Of a stretch of 64,000 nt of DNA, positions 21,743 to 28,701 are shown piece after piece. This DNA is from Micromonospora sp. FIMYZ51. GTDB taxonomy: Bacteria; Actinomycetota; Actinomycetes; Mycobacteriales; Micromonosporaceae. The stretch is taken from the NCBI RefSeq assembly GCF_038246755.1, contig NZ_CP134706.1:1-64000 (forward strand), written 5' to 3'. A model generated the notes under the pieces. It was not told where the DNA came from. It saw only the letters and a list, made by a program, of their open reading frames with translations, and searched no databases. Positions within the stretch are counted from its first letter, which is position 1, and each line of letters opens with the position of its first letter. Position numbers and translations under genes: made by a program.

Positions 21743-21866
21743 CTAACAACTGATATGCATTCCAGTCAACTGTTAGGTACGAAGTTCTTGCGCAGCGTCA
21801 CTGAGCAGGCAGAACACCTTTCATCTGTTAGGCCCTGGTAGCCTGCAATCAGTCCGAACGGTTAGG
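21743..21866. promoter_or_regulatory. Divergent control region with repeated GTTAG half-sites
   Basis: The 243-bp region between the divergent operons holds four copies of a similar motif. They are CTAACA 21743-21748 (reverse), AACTGTTAGG 21768-21777, CTGTTAGG 21825-21832 and AACGGTTAGG 21857-21866. The first two form an inverted repeat. The region is clearly A/T-richer than its surroundings. A GntR-family operator array is inferred from the adjacent regulator gene. Confidence 0.5.
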
Positions 21867-21926
21867 TCAGCCCTCACAGCCGGACCAGCCCGAACAGTGC
21901 AAACCCGACCAGCAGGGAGCACCGTG

Positions 21927-22781
21927 ATGACCTCTCCCCACGGCCCCACCGAGCGGCCGGAGGCCCGGCATCAGCAGGTGGCGCGCAACATCCGCAACGA
22001 GATCGAGGCAGGTCGGCTCGTCCACGGCACCGCCTTGCCGTCAACCAGGAAGCTCGCTGAGGAGTGGGGCGTCAGCGTCTTCACCATTACCGAGGCGATG
22101 AAGGTCTTGGCTGAGGAGGGGCTCGTCATCAACGAGTCCCGGTCCAAGCGCGTAGTGAACGCTCCTGACCAACTGCGCCGTAGCGAGGTCCGTCTGCAGC
22201 GTCCCCGCGTGATCCTGATCGGCGGATACGCAGGCAGCGGCAAGACCGAGTTGGGCCGCATCCTGGCGCGCGAGACGGGCTGGCCGATGCTCGACAAGGA
22301 CACGCTGACCCGGCCTGTGGTCGAGGCGGCCCTAGAGACGCTGGGCCAATCGCCACACGATCGGGAGTCTCAGACGTACCTGGACACGATCCGGCCGAGG
22401 GAGTACGAGGCCCTCCAGGACGCGGCCAGCGAGAACGTGCAGTGCGGCAACAGCGTGATCGTCACCGCGCCGTTCATCCGCGAGTTCAACGACCCCGCCT
22501 GGATGGCCCGGACCCGCGCCTACTACGAGGCAGCGAAGGCGATCCCGACTGTGGTCTGGGTGTACTGCGACGGCGACACGATGCTGACCTACGTACGCCG
22601 CCGAGGAGCCGCCCGCGACGCCTTCAAACTGGCGGATTGGGACCGGTACCTGAGCGGCATCAACCTCGACTTCCGTCCGCCAGGCGAGCACTTCGTAGTG
22701 GACAACTGCGCATCGAGCCGGCCCTTGCAGGAACAGGCCAAGGAACTGGTGAAGGGCATCCTCGCGGACGAGGCACCCTGA
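21927..22781 (+). CDS. GntR helix-turn-helix fused to P-loop kinase domain
   Basis: A 284-residue fusion. Residues 1-75 are a GntR-type winged helix (QVARNIRNEIEAGRL ... LPSTRKLAEEWGVSVFTITEAMKVLAEEGLV). A P-loop NTPase of the zeta-toxin/small-molecule-kinase type follows, with Walker A GGYAGSGKTELG at about 100-111. A VIVTAPF strand and a basic YVRRRGAARD lid region come after it. Normal GntR regulators carry a ligand-binding domain here, so this one may sense or modify a phosphorylatable ligand. ATG at 21927 is preferred over GTG 21924 for the GGGAG site at 21915-21919. It occupies the KorSA-like regulator position. Confidence 0.85.
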   Translation: MTSPHGPTERPEARHQQVARNIRNEIEAGRLVHGTALPSTRKLAEEWGVSVFTITEAMKVLAEEGLVINESRSKRVVNAPDQLRRSEVRLQRPRVILIGGYAGSGKTELGRILARETGWPMLDKDTLTRPVVEAALETLGQSPHDRESQTYLDTIRPREYEALQDAASENVQCGNSVIVTAPFIREFNDPAWMARTRAYYEAAKAIPTVVWVYCDGDTMLTYVRRRGAARDAFKLADWDRYLSGINLDFRPPGEHFVVDNCASSRPLQEQAKELVKGILADEAP

Positions 22782-23341
22782 TGCGTGGCGTGATCCTGTA
22801 CGGCCCGCCCGCGGCCGGTAAGGACACCGTGACCACCGCCCTGCATGAGCTCGATGCCCGCTTCACCCTCTACCAGCGCATGAAGGTCGGACCGGGACGC
22901 ACCACCGGCTACCGGATCACCGATGCAGCGACACTTGACCAGCTGCACCAGCGTGGCGAAGTCGTCTGGGAGAACCACCGGTACGGCGCCCGTTACGTGG
23001 TTGACCGCCCATCGCTGGTAGAGCAGCTTTCGGCCGGGGTGCCGGTCGTGCACCTGGGCCAGCGTGCCGCCGTCGCTGCGGTCACGGCCGCCGTTTCCGA
23101 TGCCCGGTGGTTGGTCGTCTACCTCTGGTGCCCGCGAGACGTTGCCGAGCAGCGGATCATCTCCCGGCACACTGGCGACACAGCCGCACGTCTCCGCGCA
23201 TGGGACGACACCGAACCACTAGCCGAGCGTGACCTCTTCCTGAACACCGCCGAGATGTCCCCGCGTACGGCGGCCGAGGTCATTCACCGCCACGTCCTGG
23301 ACGACACCCGCCCGGCGATAGCCAAGAGCGACGCCGGATGA
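22781..23341 (+). CDS. Guanylate-kinase-like P-loop protein
   Basis: A 186-residue P-loop kinase with Walker A YGPPAAGKDTV at the N-terminus. A GMP-binding-like region (RTTGYRITD ... GEVVWENHRYGARYVV) resembles guanylate kinase, and RIISRHTGDTAARLRAW resembles its lid. The housekeeping gmk is expected elsewhere, near pyrF/rpoZ. The ATG overlaps the stop of the GntR-kinase fusion (TGATG), so the two are co-translated and probably work together. The substrate is unknown. Confidence 0.8.
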   Translation: MRGVILYGPPAAGKDTVTTALHELDARFTLYQRMKVGPGRTTGYRITDAATLDQLHQRGEVVWENHRYGARYVVDRPSLVEQLSAGVPVVHLGQRAAVAAVTAAVSDARWLVVYLWCPRDVAEQRIISRHTGDTAARLRAWDDTEPLAERDLFLNTAEMSPRTAAEVIHRHVLDDTRPAIAKSDAG

Positions 23342-23674
23342 GGCGAAGGTGTCAGGCAGAGGGTGGCGGAAGAAGCAGTAGGCCGGGCCAGGCAGAGAGC
23401 TGGCAGAGCACGAGGACTCAGCAGAAGAGATCCCAGGGAACGGCAGAGCGCGGCTCCGGGTAGACAGCTCGTTTCGGACGGACGCCGTTGCGAGTCGCGG
23501 GTTGCTCGATCGTTGCGGGTGCATGGGTGCCGGTCGGTCGGGTAGGTGGGTGTCGTGGTTGGTCTTGGTCGGCTCGGAGCTTTCTGTGATCTGTTGCCGA
23601 ATTGGCCTGTACTAGATCAAGCGCGCTCCGCGCGGCGCGGGCCGGGGCGCGGTAACCGGCTCCTGACGGAGCCG

Positions 23675-23704
23675 CCGCCCCGCCCGCCTTCGGCGGCGGG
23701 GCGG
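23675..23704. repeat. GC-rich hairpin I in AICE non-coding stretch
   Basis: CCGCCCCGCC at 23675-23684 pairs with 23695-23704, with an inner GCC/GGC pair around a TTC loop. It is preceded by GC-rich CGCGCTCCGCGCGGCGCGG sequence at about 23627. It could serve as terminator for the kinase operon. Confidence 0.6.
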
Positions 23705-23742
23705 TAAGTCAGCCGGCCCGAACCCCACGCCCCGCCCCGCGC

Positions 23743-23775
23743 GTCACCCGTGGTTCCGTGAAGGGAACCGGTGAC
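23743..23775. repeat. Hairpin II in AICE non-coding stretch
   Basis: A two-part stem: GTCACC 23743-23748 pairs with GGTGAC 23770-23775, and GGTTCC 23752-23757 pairs with GGAACC 23764-23769. A 3-nt bulge (CGT) interrupts one arm. The apical loop is GTGAAG. Confidence 0.6.
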
Positions 23776-24061
23776 GAGTCCCGGAGGTCGACCGGGACCA
23801 GGGCGACAACGTCCTACCTCACTTCACACATTCAGCCTCACGACGGGAACCGCGGACCGGTCGACGGCCGGGCCAGTCGAGTTGCCGAACGGAATCACGC
23901 CGACCGCTCACGGGTCCGAGGTGGGGAAGAGGTGAAGGTGGGGAAGGGGCGGAGGGGTGGAGCAGGGGTTGGGGTTAAAGCTTGTGCCTCCGGCGGGGGC
24001 CAGACGACTCCGGGATGGAGTTGCCGAACGGTTGCGGCCGTGGGTGGTAGTGGTTGGGGGA

Positions 24062-24207
24062 TGCCATCCCGTCCACCGCCGACCCAGGCAAGCCGAGCAG
24101 ACCAGGGCCAGGGCGACAAGGTCGTACGTCCGGTAGGGCGCTCCACCTTGTCACCCTGGCCCTGGCCCGCTCCACCGTGGTGTGGGTCGGCGGCAGACGG
24201 GATGGCA
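24062..24207. repeat. 146-bp nested palindrome in AICE non-coding stretch
   Basis: Outer arms 24062-24086 and 24183-24207 match at 23 of 25 bases (begins TGCCATCCCGTC). Inner arms 24102-24122 and 24145-24165 match at 20 of 21 (begins CCAGGGCCAGGG). The central loop is 22 nt. The spacing of outer to inner arms is nearly equal on both sides, so the whole can fold as one long imperfect hairpin. This far exceeds a terminator and suggests a replication or transfer site or a structured RNA. Confidence 0.75.
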
Positions 24208-24238
24208 GCTATGGCGTGAGCGGCGCGTTCGGTGCAGG

Positions 24239-25312
24239 CTACGCAGCCATTTTCGGTGCCAGGGATCGCAAAACCATCGCTCCCAACGCGAGCTTTTCGG
24301 AAGCCTTGGCATAAGTCCCGGAGTTGCCGTACTTAATTGCCATGAGATGGTTGACAAGCATTGGTTGCTCCGGGTGCACCATGACGGGCTCTTGCTTTCG
24401 CCAACCCCTGGCCGAGATCTGGCGAAAGAGCGAGGACTTTCTTTCCTCGCTAATAAGGTCGAGATGTGCGGCGCGCATGACCAGTGCTTGGATTGAAATT
24501 CCCCAATGTGCCTTAAGGCGAGCGTATTCCTTCAGTGTTAAATCAGCCTCGAAAACCGTCTTCGCTCTCTCTTGGGGCATCAGCAGCGCCCCGGCGAATC
24601 TATTCGCTTCGGCTTCCGGGTCCACCGCCGTCCGACGCCGAGTATGGAGAACGAGATGGCCAAGCTCGTGAGCTAATGTGTAGCGCAGTCGGTCTCCGGA
24701 GCCATTGCTGAAGTACCCAACTAGCGCAGGCTCTTCTTTGCTGGGCCAAAACGAGATGCCAAAATGCCCCACGATTTCGTCTGATGCGTCGTGGCTTCCC
24801 GGTAGGGTCAGCGGTACGATCGCAATGCCTGCGCGCTCACAGGATCGCGTCAGGTGGCGGATTGGTCCGTCGTCCCCAATCTGCAGCGCTTCGCGAGTTT
24901 CGTTTGCTAGCCGTTCGATGTCATCGTTGGTGATGTCCCCCTGGGCGATAGGGAGATCAGGCAACGGATAGTGAGTCTCGGCGAAGAGTGCGGAAACCAC
25001 CCGATACGCTTCGTCAAAGAGTGCCTTTACGCGCTTAGTGTCCCCAACCCTTGCGCTGGCGGCCTTCCTGAAGCGAAGTGAACCAAGGGGAATCTCTGGT
25101 GGGAGAATGTCGAAGAATAACTTCGGGGTGTTCGTTGCAGACGCAACGGCGTAAAGGAGGTCATCGGTTGCCTCCTTTACGCCGTTCTCGACTTGCGAGA
25201 TAAGGGATTGGCTGACACCGGCCGCCTCGGCAAGTTCGATTTGAGAAATGCCGAGCAGGCGACGAACAGCGCGGATCCGCTCACCCGCCAGTGCCGTAGA
25301 CACCTCCACCAT
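24239..25312 (-). CDS. XRE regulator with ImmA/IrrE metallopeptidase domain
   Basis: A 357-residue protein. An N-terminal XRE helix-turn-helix (RIRAVRRLLGISQIELAEAAGVSQSLISQVENG) leads to an ImmA/IrrE-type zinc peptidase domain with the HExxH motif in TLAHELGHLVLH. An EAEANRFAGALLMP segment typical of the family follows. Such proteins cleave or relieve repressors, controlling element induction, or act in stress and toxin-antitoxin-like modules. The ATG at 25312 is chosen for the GAGGAAGGGG directly upstream; an in-frame start at 25330 is possible. GC content is visibly lower than neighbouring genes, a sign of separate origin. It overlaps the upstream gene by 32 bp. Confidence 0.87.
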   Translation of the reverse strand: MVEVSTALAGERIRAVRRLLGISQIELAEAAGVSQSLISQVENGVKEATDDLLYAVASATNTPKLFFDILPPEIPLGSLRFRKAASARVGDTKRVKALFDEAYRVVSALFAETHYPLPDLPIAQGDITNDDIERLANETREALQIGDDGPIRHLTRSCERAGIAIVPLTLPGSHDASDEIVGHFGISFWPSKEEPALVGYFSNGSGDRLRYTLAHELGHLVLHTRRRTAVDPEAEANRFAGALLMPQERAKTVFEADLTLKEYARLKAHWGISIQALVMRAAHLDLISEERKSSLFRQISARGWRKQEPVMVHPEQPMLVNHLMAIKYGNSGTYAKASEKLALGAMVLRSLAPKMAA

Positions 25313-25898
25313 CCCCTTCCTCGAACGCAATTGGCAGGGTCAACCCCTCATCGGTCGGCACGAACTCCAGGTTGTTCAGCTCGTCCGGGTCCTCGGGCAG
25401 GATGAAGTCCAAGTCAAGCCTAGCCTTCTGCCCGTTCTTCCAGGCTCCAATCGGACGAACCACGCGAACCTCAGGCTGTCCGACTTCCTCGTCGAAGGTC
25501 CAGATCCCGATCAGCTTGCTCGAAGCAGGTCCGAAGAGGGTCCGGTTCGGGTTCCGGTAGTAGTCGATCCGAGCCTGATTCGGCCCCGGGGCGGGGATGG
25601 CGCCCTCGTGGTTCGGGCGGAGAAGCCGGAGGTTCATCGCTCCGTTGTGGAGGAGCGCCTGACCGTTCGGCCGCCGCCGAGCCACCCGCCAGTCACCCAG
25701 CTTCTTGTCACACAGGATGTTGATGACGTGACCGCGAGTCAGGTGCGCCACGAAGGGGGCGAAGTCCCTGACGCTCATGTCGTGACGCTTGAAGTGTGCA
25801 AGAGCTCGCTCGCTGCCCTTCGTGAGCGCCTCGTGCAGGGGCTCACAGATGGGGGCGAGGGCAGCCAGGATGAACTCGCGCTCGGCGTCGGTGGCCAT
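25281..25898 (-). CDS. Unknown partner of the XRE/ImmA protein, 205 aa
   Basis: A soluble 205-residue product starting MATDAEREFILAAL. The N-terminal half is helical; the C-terminal half is beta-rich (SKLIGIWTFDEEVGQPEVRVVRP, ARLDLDFILP). I do not recognise a family. The ATG at 25898 was chosen because a full promoter with a palindrome ends at this codon; the open frame beyond it is a shadow of attR-side sequence. It is the first gene of a two-gene unit with the XRE/ImmA gene, and overlap implies coupling. Confidence 0.75.
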   Translation of the reverse strand: MATDAEREFILAALAPICEPLHEALTKGSERALAHFKRHDMSVRDFAPFVAHLTRGHVINILCDKKLGDWRVARRRPNGQALLHNGAMNLRLLRPNHEGAIPAPGPNQARIDYYRNPNRTLFGPASSKLIGIWTFDEEVGQPEVRVVRPIGAWKNGQKARLDLDFILPEDPDELNNLEFVPTDEGLTLPIAFEEGDGGGVYGTGG

Positions 25899-25901
25899 GC
25901 C

Positions 25902-25933
25902 GGTGATATTATCACCCCAGATTTCACACTCAA
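25902..25933 (-). promoter_or_regulatory. Leaderless promoter with overlapping palindromic operator
   Basis: On the minus strand, -35 TTGAGT (25928-25933) and -10 TAATAT (25906-25911) are 16 bp apart. The expected transcription start falls on the ATG at 25898, giving a leaderless mRNA. A perfect palindrome GGTGATA-T-TATCACC (25902-25916) covers the -10 element. It is a natural operator for the XRE repressor encoded by the second gene, so autoregulation is likely. Confidence 0.7.
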
Positions 25934-26059
25934 GCCCTCCGGTTCGGCGCGGTGTGGGGCTATCCCTGCCGCACGAGATACGCGAGGGTAACTCAGGTCG
26001 AACGCCTGTGCGAGAGCGGGAATCCCGGAGAGGGGATTCCTGCGGCAGGGTGCAAGGCT

Positions 26060-26084
26060 GTACAGCCATCCGTACAGCCAAGCC
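26060..26084 (+). repeat. Right integrase arm-type repeat
   Basis: An exact copy of 13768-13792, same orientation, two GTACAGCC units 12 bp apart. It lies 89 bp inside attR. See the left copy for the interpretation. Confidence 0.65.
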
Positions 26085-26173
26085 AACCGACCCGCCCGGT
26101 CCTCAGCAGACCCAGGCCGACGGAGCGAGCAGGCCAGCGGCGGTAGCCGACGCCCGCCGACAGCAGTCTTGAT

Positions 26174-26223
26174 CTTTGCAAGGCAGGGGTTAGGGGTTCG
26201 AGTCCCCTGGGCTCCACCAGCAC
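26174..26223 (+). repeat. attR: attR direct repeat (tRNA-Ala 3' fragment)
   Basis: A 50-bp copy identical to 13694-13743, from the anticodon loop of tRNA-Ala to just past CCA. The 5' half of the tRNA is absent here, so this is a remnant and not a second tRNA gene. Confidence 0.95.
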
Positions 26224-26260
26224 CACGGCTGCGCTCACTGCCGAGTGCAGTCAGGCTCTT

Positions 26261-27073
26261 TCAGCAGCTCCAGTCGCCCCAGCGCCAGACCTTCCACGTT
26301 GCTCTGGGGCGACCGTGGTACTCGCAGCCGGCGCTGCTGCCGCCGCCACGAATGCCTCCGGTGCCGCCGGTTTCCGTGCCATTCGACGACTTCTCCCAGG
26401 GCTGCTGGACGTAGCAGAGGCCGGTCTTGCCCGAGCCGGGCTTTCCGGTCGACGGGGTGCCGATGGCTTCAGTGAGAGACCGTGAGGCGTAACTGCGGGC
26501 TCCGTCGGCGTCATCCGGTCCCAGCAGCGTGCTGTTCCACTCCTCCTCGTAGTAGTCGCGGGCCCGCCCGACCTTGTCGTAGGCGCGCCACATGTCGACG
26601 TTCACCGGGTTGGCGTTTGCTCCGTCCGGGGCGGCCAGCGCCGCCTCCTCGTAGCTGGAGTGGGGCAGCGACGCGAGCGCATCGGCGATTGCCTGCCCAG
26701 GATCGAACGCTGCGACCTCGGCCCAGATTGCGTCGGCCCGCGCCTTGCGCTTGGTGTTGTCGAGGACGACCCCGTTCTTGTACTTGTTCCTGCGCAGCTC
26801 GGTTATCTTGTCGCGCTTGGCGTCGAGTTCGAGGAATGCCGCGGCGTAGGTGTTGCACCACTGGGCGGGGTTCATCTTGTGCCCGACCGGCAGGGTCAGT
26901 GCCCGTGGTGCAGGCACGGGCGCGGGCTTCTTCGGCAGGGCCGCAACCGATCGGGTCGGCGTGGGCGTGGGCATCAACTCGGGCGTGGTCGCCCCCTGAC
27001 TGCAACCGAGCGCCAGGACGCACGCGACGATCCCGCCGCCAAGCTGCGCTGCGGCCTTCCTGTTCAAGACCAT
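26261..27073 (-). CDS. Putative lipoprotein, 270 aa
   Basis: The N-terminus NRKAAAQLGGGIVACVLALGC is a signal peptide with lipobox LALGCS, followed by a Pro/Thr linker, so the protein is probably lipid-anchored outside the membrane. The rest is helical, with a C-terminal glycine-rich stretch ending in WGDWSC. The family is not recognised. The strong AGAGGAG site abuts the ATG at 27073; a TTG two codons in (27067) has ideal spacing and may be the true start. It lies just outside attR, so it is chromosomal. Confidence 0.75.
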   Translation of the reverse strand: MVLNRKAAAQLGGGIVACVLALGCSQGATTPELMPTPTPTRSVAALPKKPAPVPAPRALTLPVGHKMNPAQWCNTYAAAFLELDAKRDKITELRRNKYKNGVVLDNTKRKARADAIWAEVAAFDPGQAIADALASLPHSSYEEAALAAPDGANANPVNVDMWRAYDKVGRARDYYEEEWNSTLLGPDDADGARSYASRSLTEAIGTPSTGKPGSGKTGLCYVQQPWEKSSNGTETGGTGGIRGGGSSAGCEYHGRPRATWKVWRWGDWSC

Positions 27074-27253
27074 CTCCTCTTGCCCGGCTGGCTTCCAAGC
27101 TGCGTCACGGTCGCTGGCCGTGGGATGTTAGCGCAGCTCAGCGGGCGCGGAGATCGGCGACAGAGGCACACGCAGCGACCCAAGCAGCGGCGGGGCGGCG
27201 CGCGACGGGCAAACCCTGTGGACGATTCGGCTCTCCGACTGCCACCGTAGGTC

Positions 27254-27589
27254 ATGTTGATCTACAAGATCCTTCTGCCTGGCGAGTGGGCTGAGTTCGA
27301 GGCCACCGGGCGTTTTGACGGCTCGCCGTTGGACCGCAGTAGCGGTTTCATCCACTGCTCCGCGCGCGAGCAGGTAGGTGCTACGGCCCTGCGAGTGTTC
27401 GAGCAGGAGCCGGAGTTGGTGGTCGCCGCCCTCGACACGGAGATGCTCGGTGAGTCCGTCCGCTGGGAGGACGCTCCCAACGGCGAGCCCTTCCCACACG
27501 TGTATTCGACGCTGCCGCGCGACGCTGTGGTCGCGGTGTACCGGGTGGCGGGGGCGTCGTCGGTGGACGGTGCGCTACCGCAGCTCTAG
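27254..27589 (+). CDS. DUF952 family protein
   Basis: A 111-residue cytosolic protein with the DUF952 pattern: IYKI near the start, SGFIHCSAREQV around residue 30 and FPHVYSTLPRDAVV near the C-terminus. The family resembles ADP-ribosyltransferase-fold proteins but has no proven activity. It is divergently placed from the lipoprotein gene. Length is standard for the family. Confidence 0.85.
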   Translation: MLIYKILLPGEWAEFEATGRFDGSPLDRSSGFIHCSAREQVGATALRVFEQEPELVVAALDTEMLGESVRWEDAPNGEPFPHVYSTLPRDAVVAVYRVAGASSVDGALPQL

Positions 27590-27606
27590 GTCGTGCAGCA
27601 GGGGCA

Positions 27607-28023
27607 CTAGCTGTGGCTGCTGAACGCGGCGATCAGACTCTCGGCACCCTTGCGCACCGCTTCGTCCCGGTCATCGAGGAGGGTTGCCAACACCGCCTGG
27701 AGACCGGTACGCCGGGAATCGGTCGCGTCGAGCCAGCGGCCGTAGCTGGTGGCGCCGTAAAGGTGGTCGAGGATCTGGCTGTCGTCCGCCGCGCCGGCCC
27801 GATGCCAGGCTGCGGCAAACGGACGAAGTGCTGCTGCATCGCCCCGCTTGATCAGGGCTTCCGCTGTCATCTGGACGGGGTAGCCGTTCTCGTCGTCCAG
27901 CAGGAGTTCCAGCAGCACCTCATCGACGGTTCCGGCGAACCTGCTCAGCTCGATGCCGGCATGCGCCCGATCCGAAAAGTCAGCTGACCTCGCCAGCCGC
28001 ACCAGGGCCTCGACCTCGTCCAT
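27607..28023 (-). CDS. HEAT-repeat-like hypothetical protein, 138 aa
   Basis: A 138-residue all-helical protein with repeated helix pairs such as RAHAGIELSRFAGTVDEVLLELL and AVLATLLDDRDEAVRKGAESLI, resembling HEAT repeats. No specific family recognised. The ATG at 28023 has a GGGAGG ribosome binding site. It overlaps the 3' end of the GNAT gene by 44 bp, so one of the two ends may be shorter in reality. Confidence 0.7.
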   Translation of the reverse strand: MDEVEALVRLARSADFSDRAHAGIELSRFAGTVDEVLLELLLDDENGYPVQMTAEALIKRGDAAALRPFAAAWHRAGAADDSQILDHLYGATSYGRWLDATDSRRTGLQAVLATLLDDRDEAVRKGAESLIAAFSSHS

Positions 28024-28591
28024 GATCCTTGCCTCCCCGTTGACCGCGATGGTCCAGCACCTTTCGCCGATCTTCCGACATGGACCAAAGGTCTCGGCGC
28101 ATGCAGACCCGGGGCCAGCGGTCCAGCCCATGTTCGGCCTCGCGTCGGCGGATGGCCCGGAGACCGGGGGTGAGGGCGCTGTCGTCGAGGGTCTGAAATC
28201 CGCAGCGGACGTAGTACGGGGCGTTCCACGGCACATTGGCGAACGTGGTGAGGGTCAGTGCGGGTACGCCGGTGGCGGTTGCCTGCTCGGCGAGGTGGGC
28301 GAGCAGTTGACGCCCGATCCCGCGCCGGGCCCACCGGGGATGTACCGAGACCTGCTCGACGTGGTGGTTGCCGTCGACCATGTCGGCGATCAGGTAGCCG
28401 GTGGGTGTGTCGGTGGCGTCCGTGGCGACCCAGGCCCGGCCCGCCTCGTGGTATCGGGCAAGTACGTCAAGTGGCAGCGGGTCGTCGTCGGCGATCTGCG
28501 GCATGCCGACATCTCGAAAGCACTCTCCGGCGGCGCGCTCGATGACCTGTAGGGCAGCCAGCTCGTCCTGCCGAACCTCGCGGATCCGCAC
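27980..28591 (-). CDS. GNAT family N-acetyltransferase
   Basis: A 203-residue GNAT-fold acetyltransferase; the acetyl-CoA-binding motif A is VSVHPRWARRGIGRQLLAHL at about 100-119. An NxxYYxxxGF motif (NAPYYVRCGF) follows near residue 145. The substrate is unknown. The last 35 residues (after CMRRDLW) are Gly/Arg-rich, unlike the family, and overlap the next gene, so they may be read-through of a missing stop. GTG start. Confidence 0.83.
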   Translation of the reverse strand: MRIREVRQDELAALQVIERAAGECFRDVGMPQIADDDPLPLDVLARYHEAGRAWVATDATDTPTGYLIADMVDGNHHVEQVSVHPRWARRGIGRQLLAHLAEQATATGVPALTLTTFANVPWNAPYYVRCGFQTLDDSALTPGLRAIRRREAEHGLDRWPRVCMRRDLWSMSEDRRKVLDHRGQRGGKDHGRGRGPGAAGEVS

Positions 28592-28701
28592 CCGGCCATC
28601 TTGCCGGTGCTTCCGGTAAACGTCATCACGTTTTGACCGGTCATGCGATGAGCCTGAGTGTGCCGGGGAGCGGGATCGGCCGGGCGGTAGCGTCTGAGGA
28701 C

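Larger units (their letters stand above)
23342..24238. other. 897-bp non-coding hairpin-rich stretch of the AICE
   Basis: No believable gene on either strand; the open frames are low-complexity and mutually overlapping. The stretch contains three strong inverted repeats, annotated separately. It also holds short direct repeats such as GAGTTGCCGAACGG (at about 23879 and 24013) and CCAGGGCGACAA (at about 23798 and 24108). Between the transfer/replication operon and the XRE cassette, this is the natural place for the replication origin, a transfer locus or both. Confidence 0.6.
13694..26223. mobile_element. Integrative and conjugative element (AICE) in tRNA-Ala
   Basis: A 12.5-kb element bounded by identical 50-bp direct repeats (13694-13743 and 26174-26223; offset 12,480 bp). 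Next to attL lie int, xis and a RepSA-like initiator. Further in are a TraB/FtsK-type translocase, a row of small plasmid-style genes, a divergent GntR regulator and an XRE/ImmA cassette near attR. This is the architecture of actinomycete integrative and conjugative elements such as pSAM2: tyrosine integrase, rolling-circle replication and single-protein TraB transfer of double-stranded DNA. All key genes look intact, so the element may be functional. No type IV secretion genes are present, as expected. Confidence 0.95.

Noticed and set aside
23758..24219. 153-codon plus-strand frame in the AICE non-coding stretch
   Set aside because: Runs across the 146-bp palindrome, is Gly/Arg/Ser-rich without predicted fold, and has no ribosome binding site.
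26174..26223. Second tRNA-Ala gene
   Set aside because: Only the 3' part from the anticodon loop is present; the D arm and 5' acceptor strand are missing, so it is attR.
25993..26238. Minus-strand open frame with EPRGLEPLTPALQRS
   Set aside because: It reads through the tRNA-Ala fragment of attR, the same kind of tRNA-derived artefact; no ribosome site or family.
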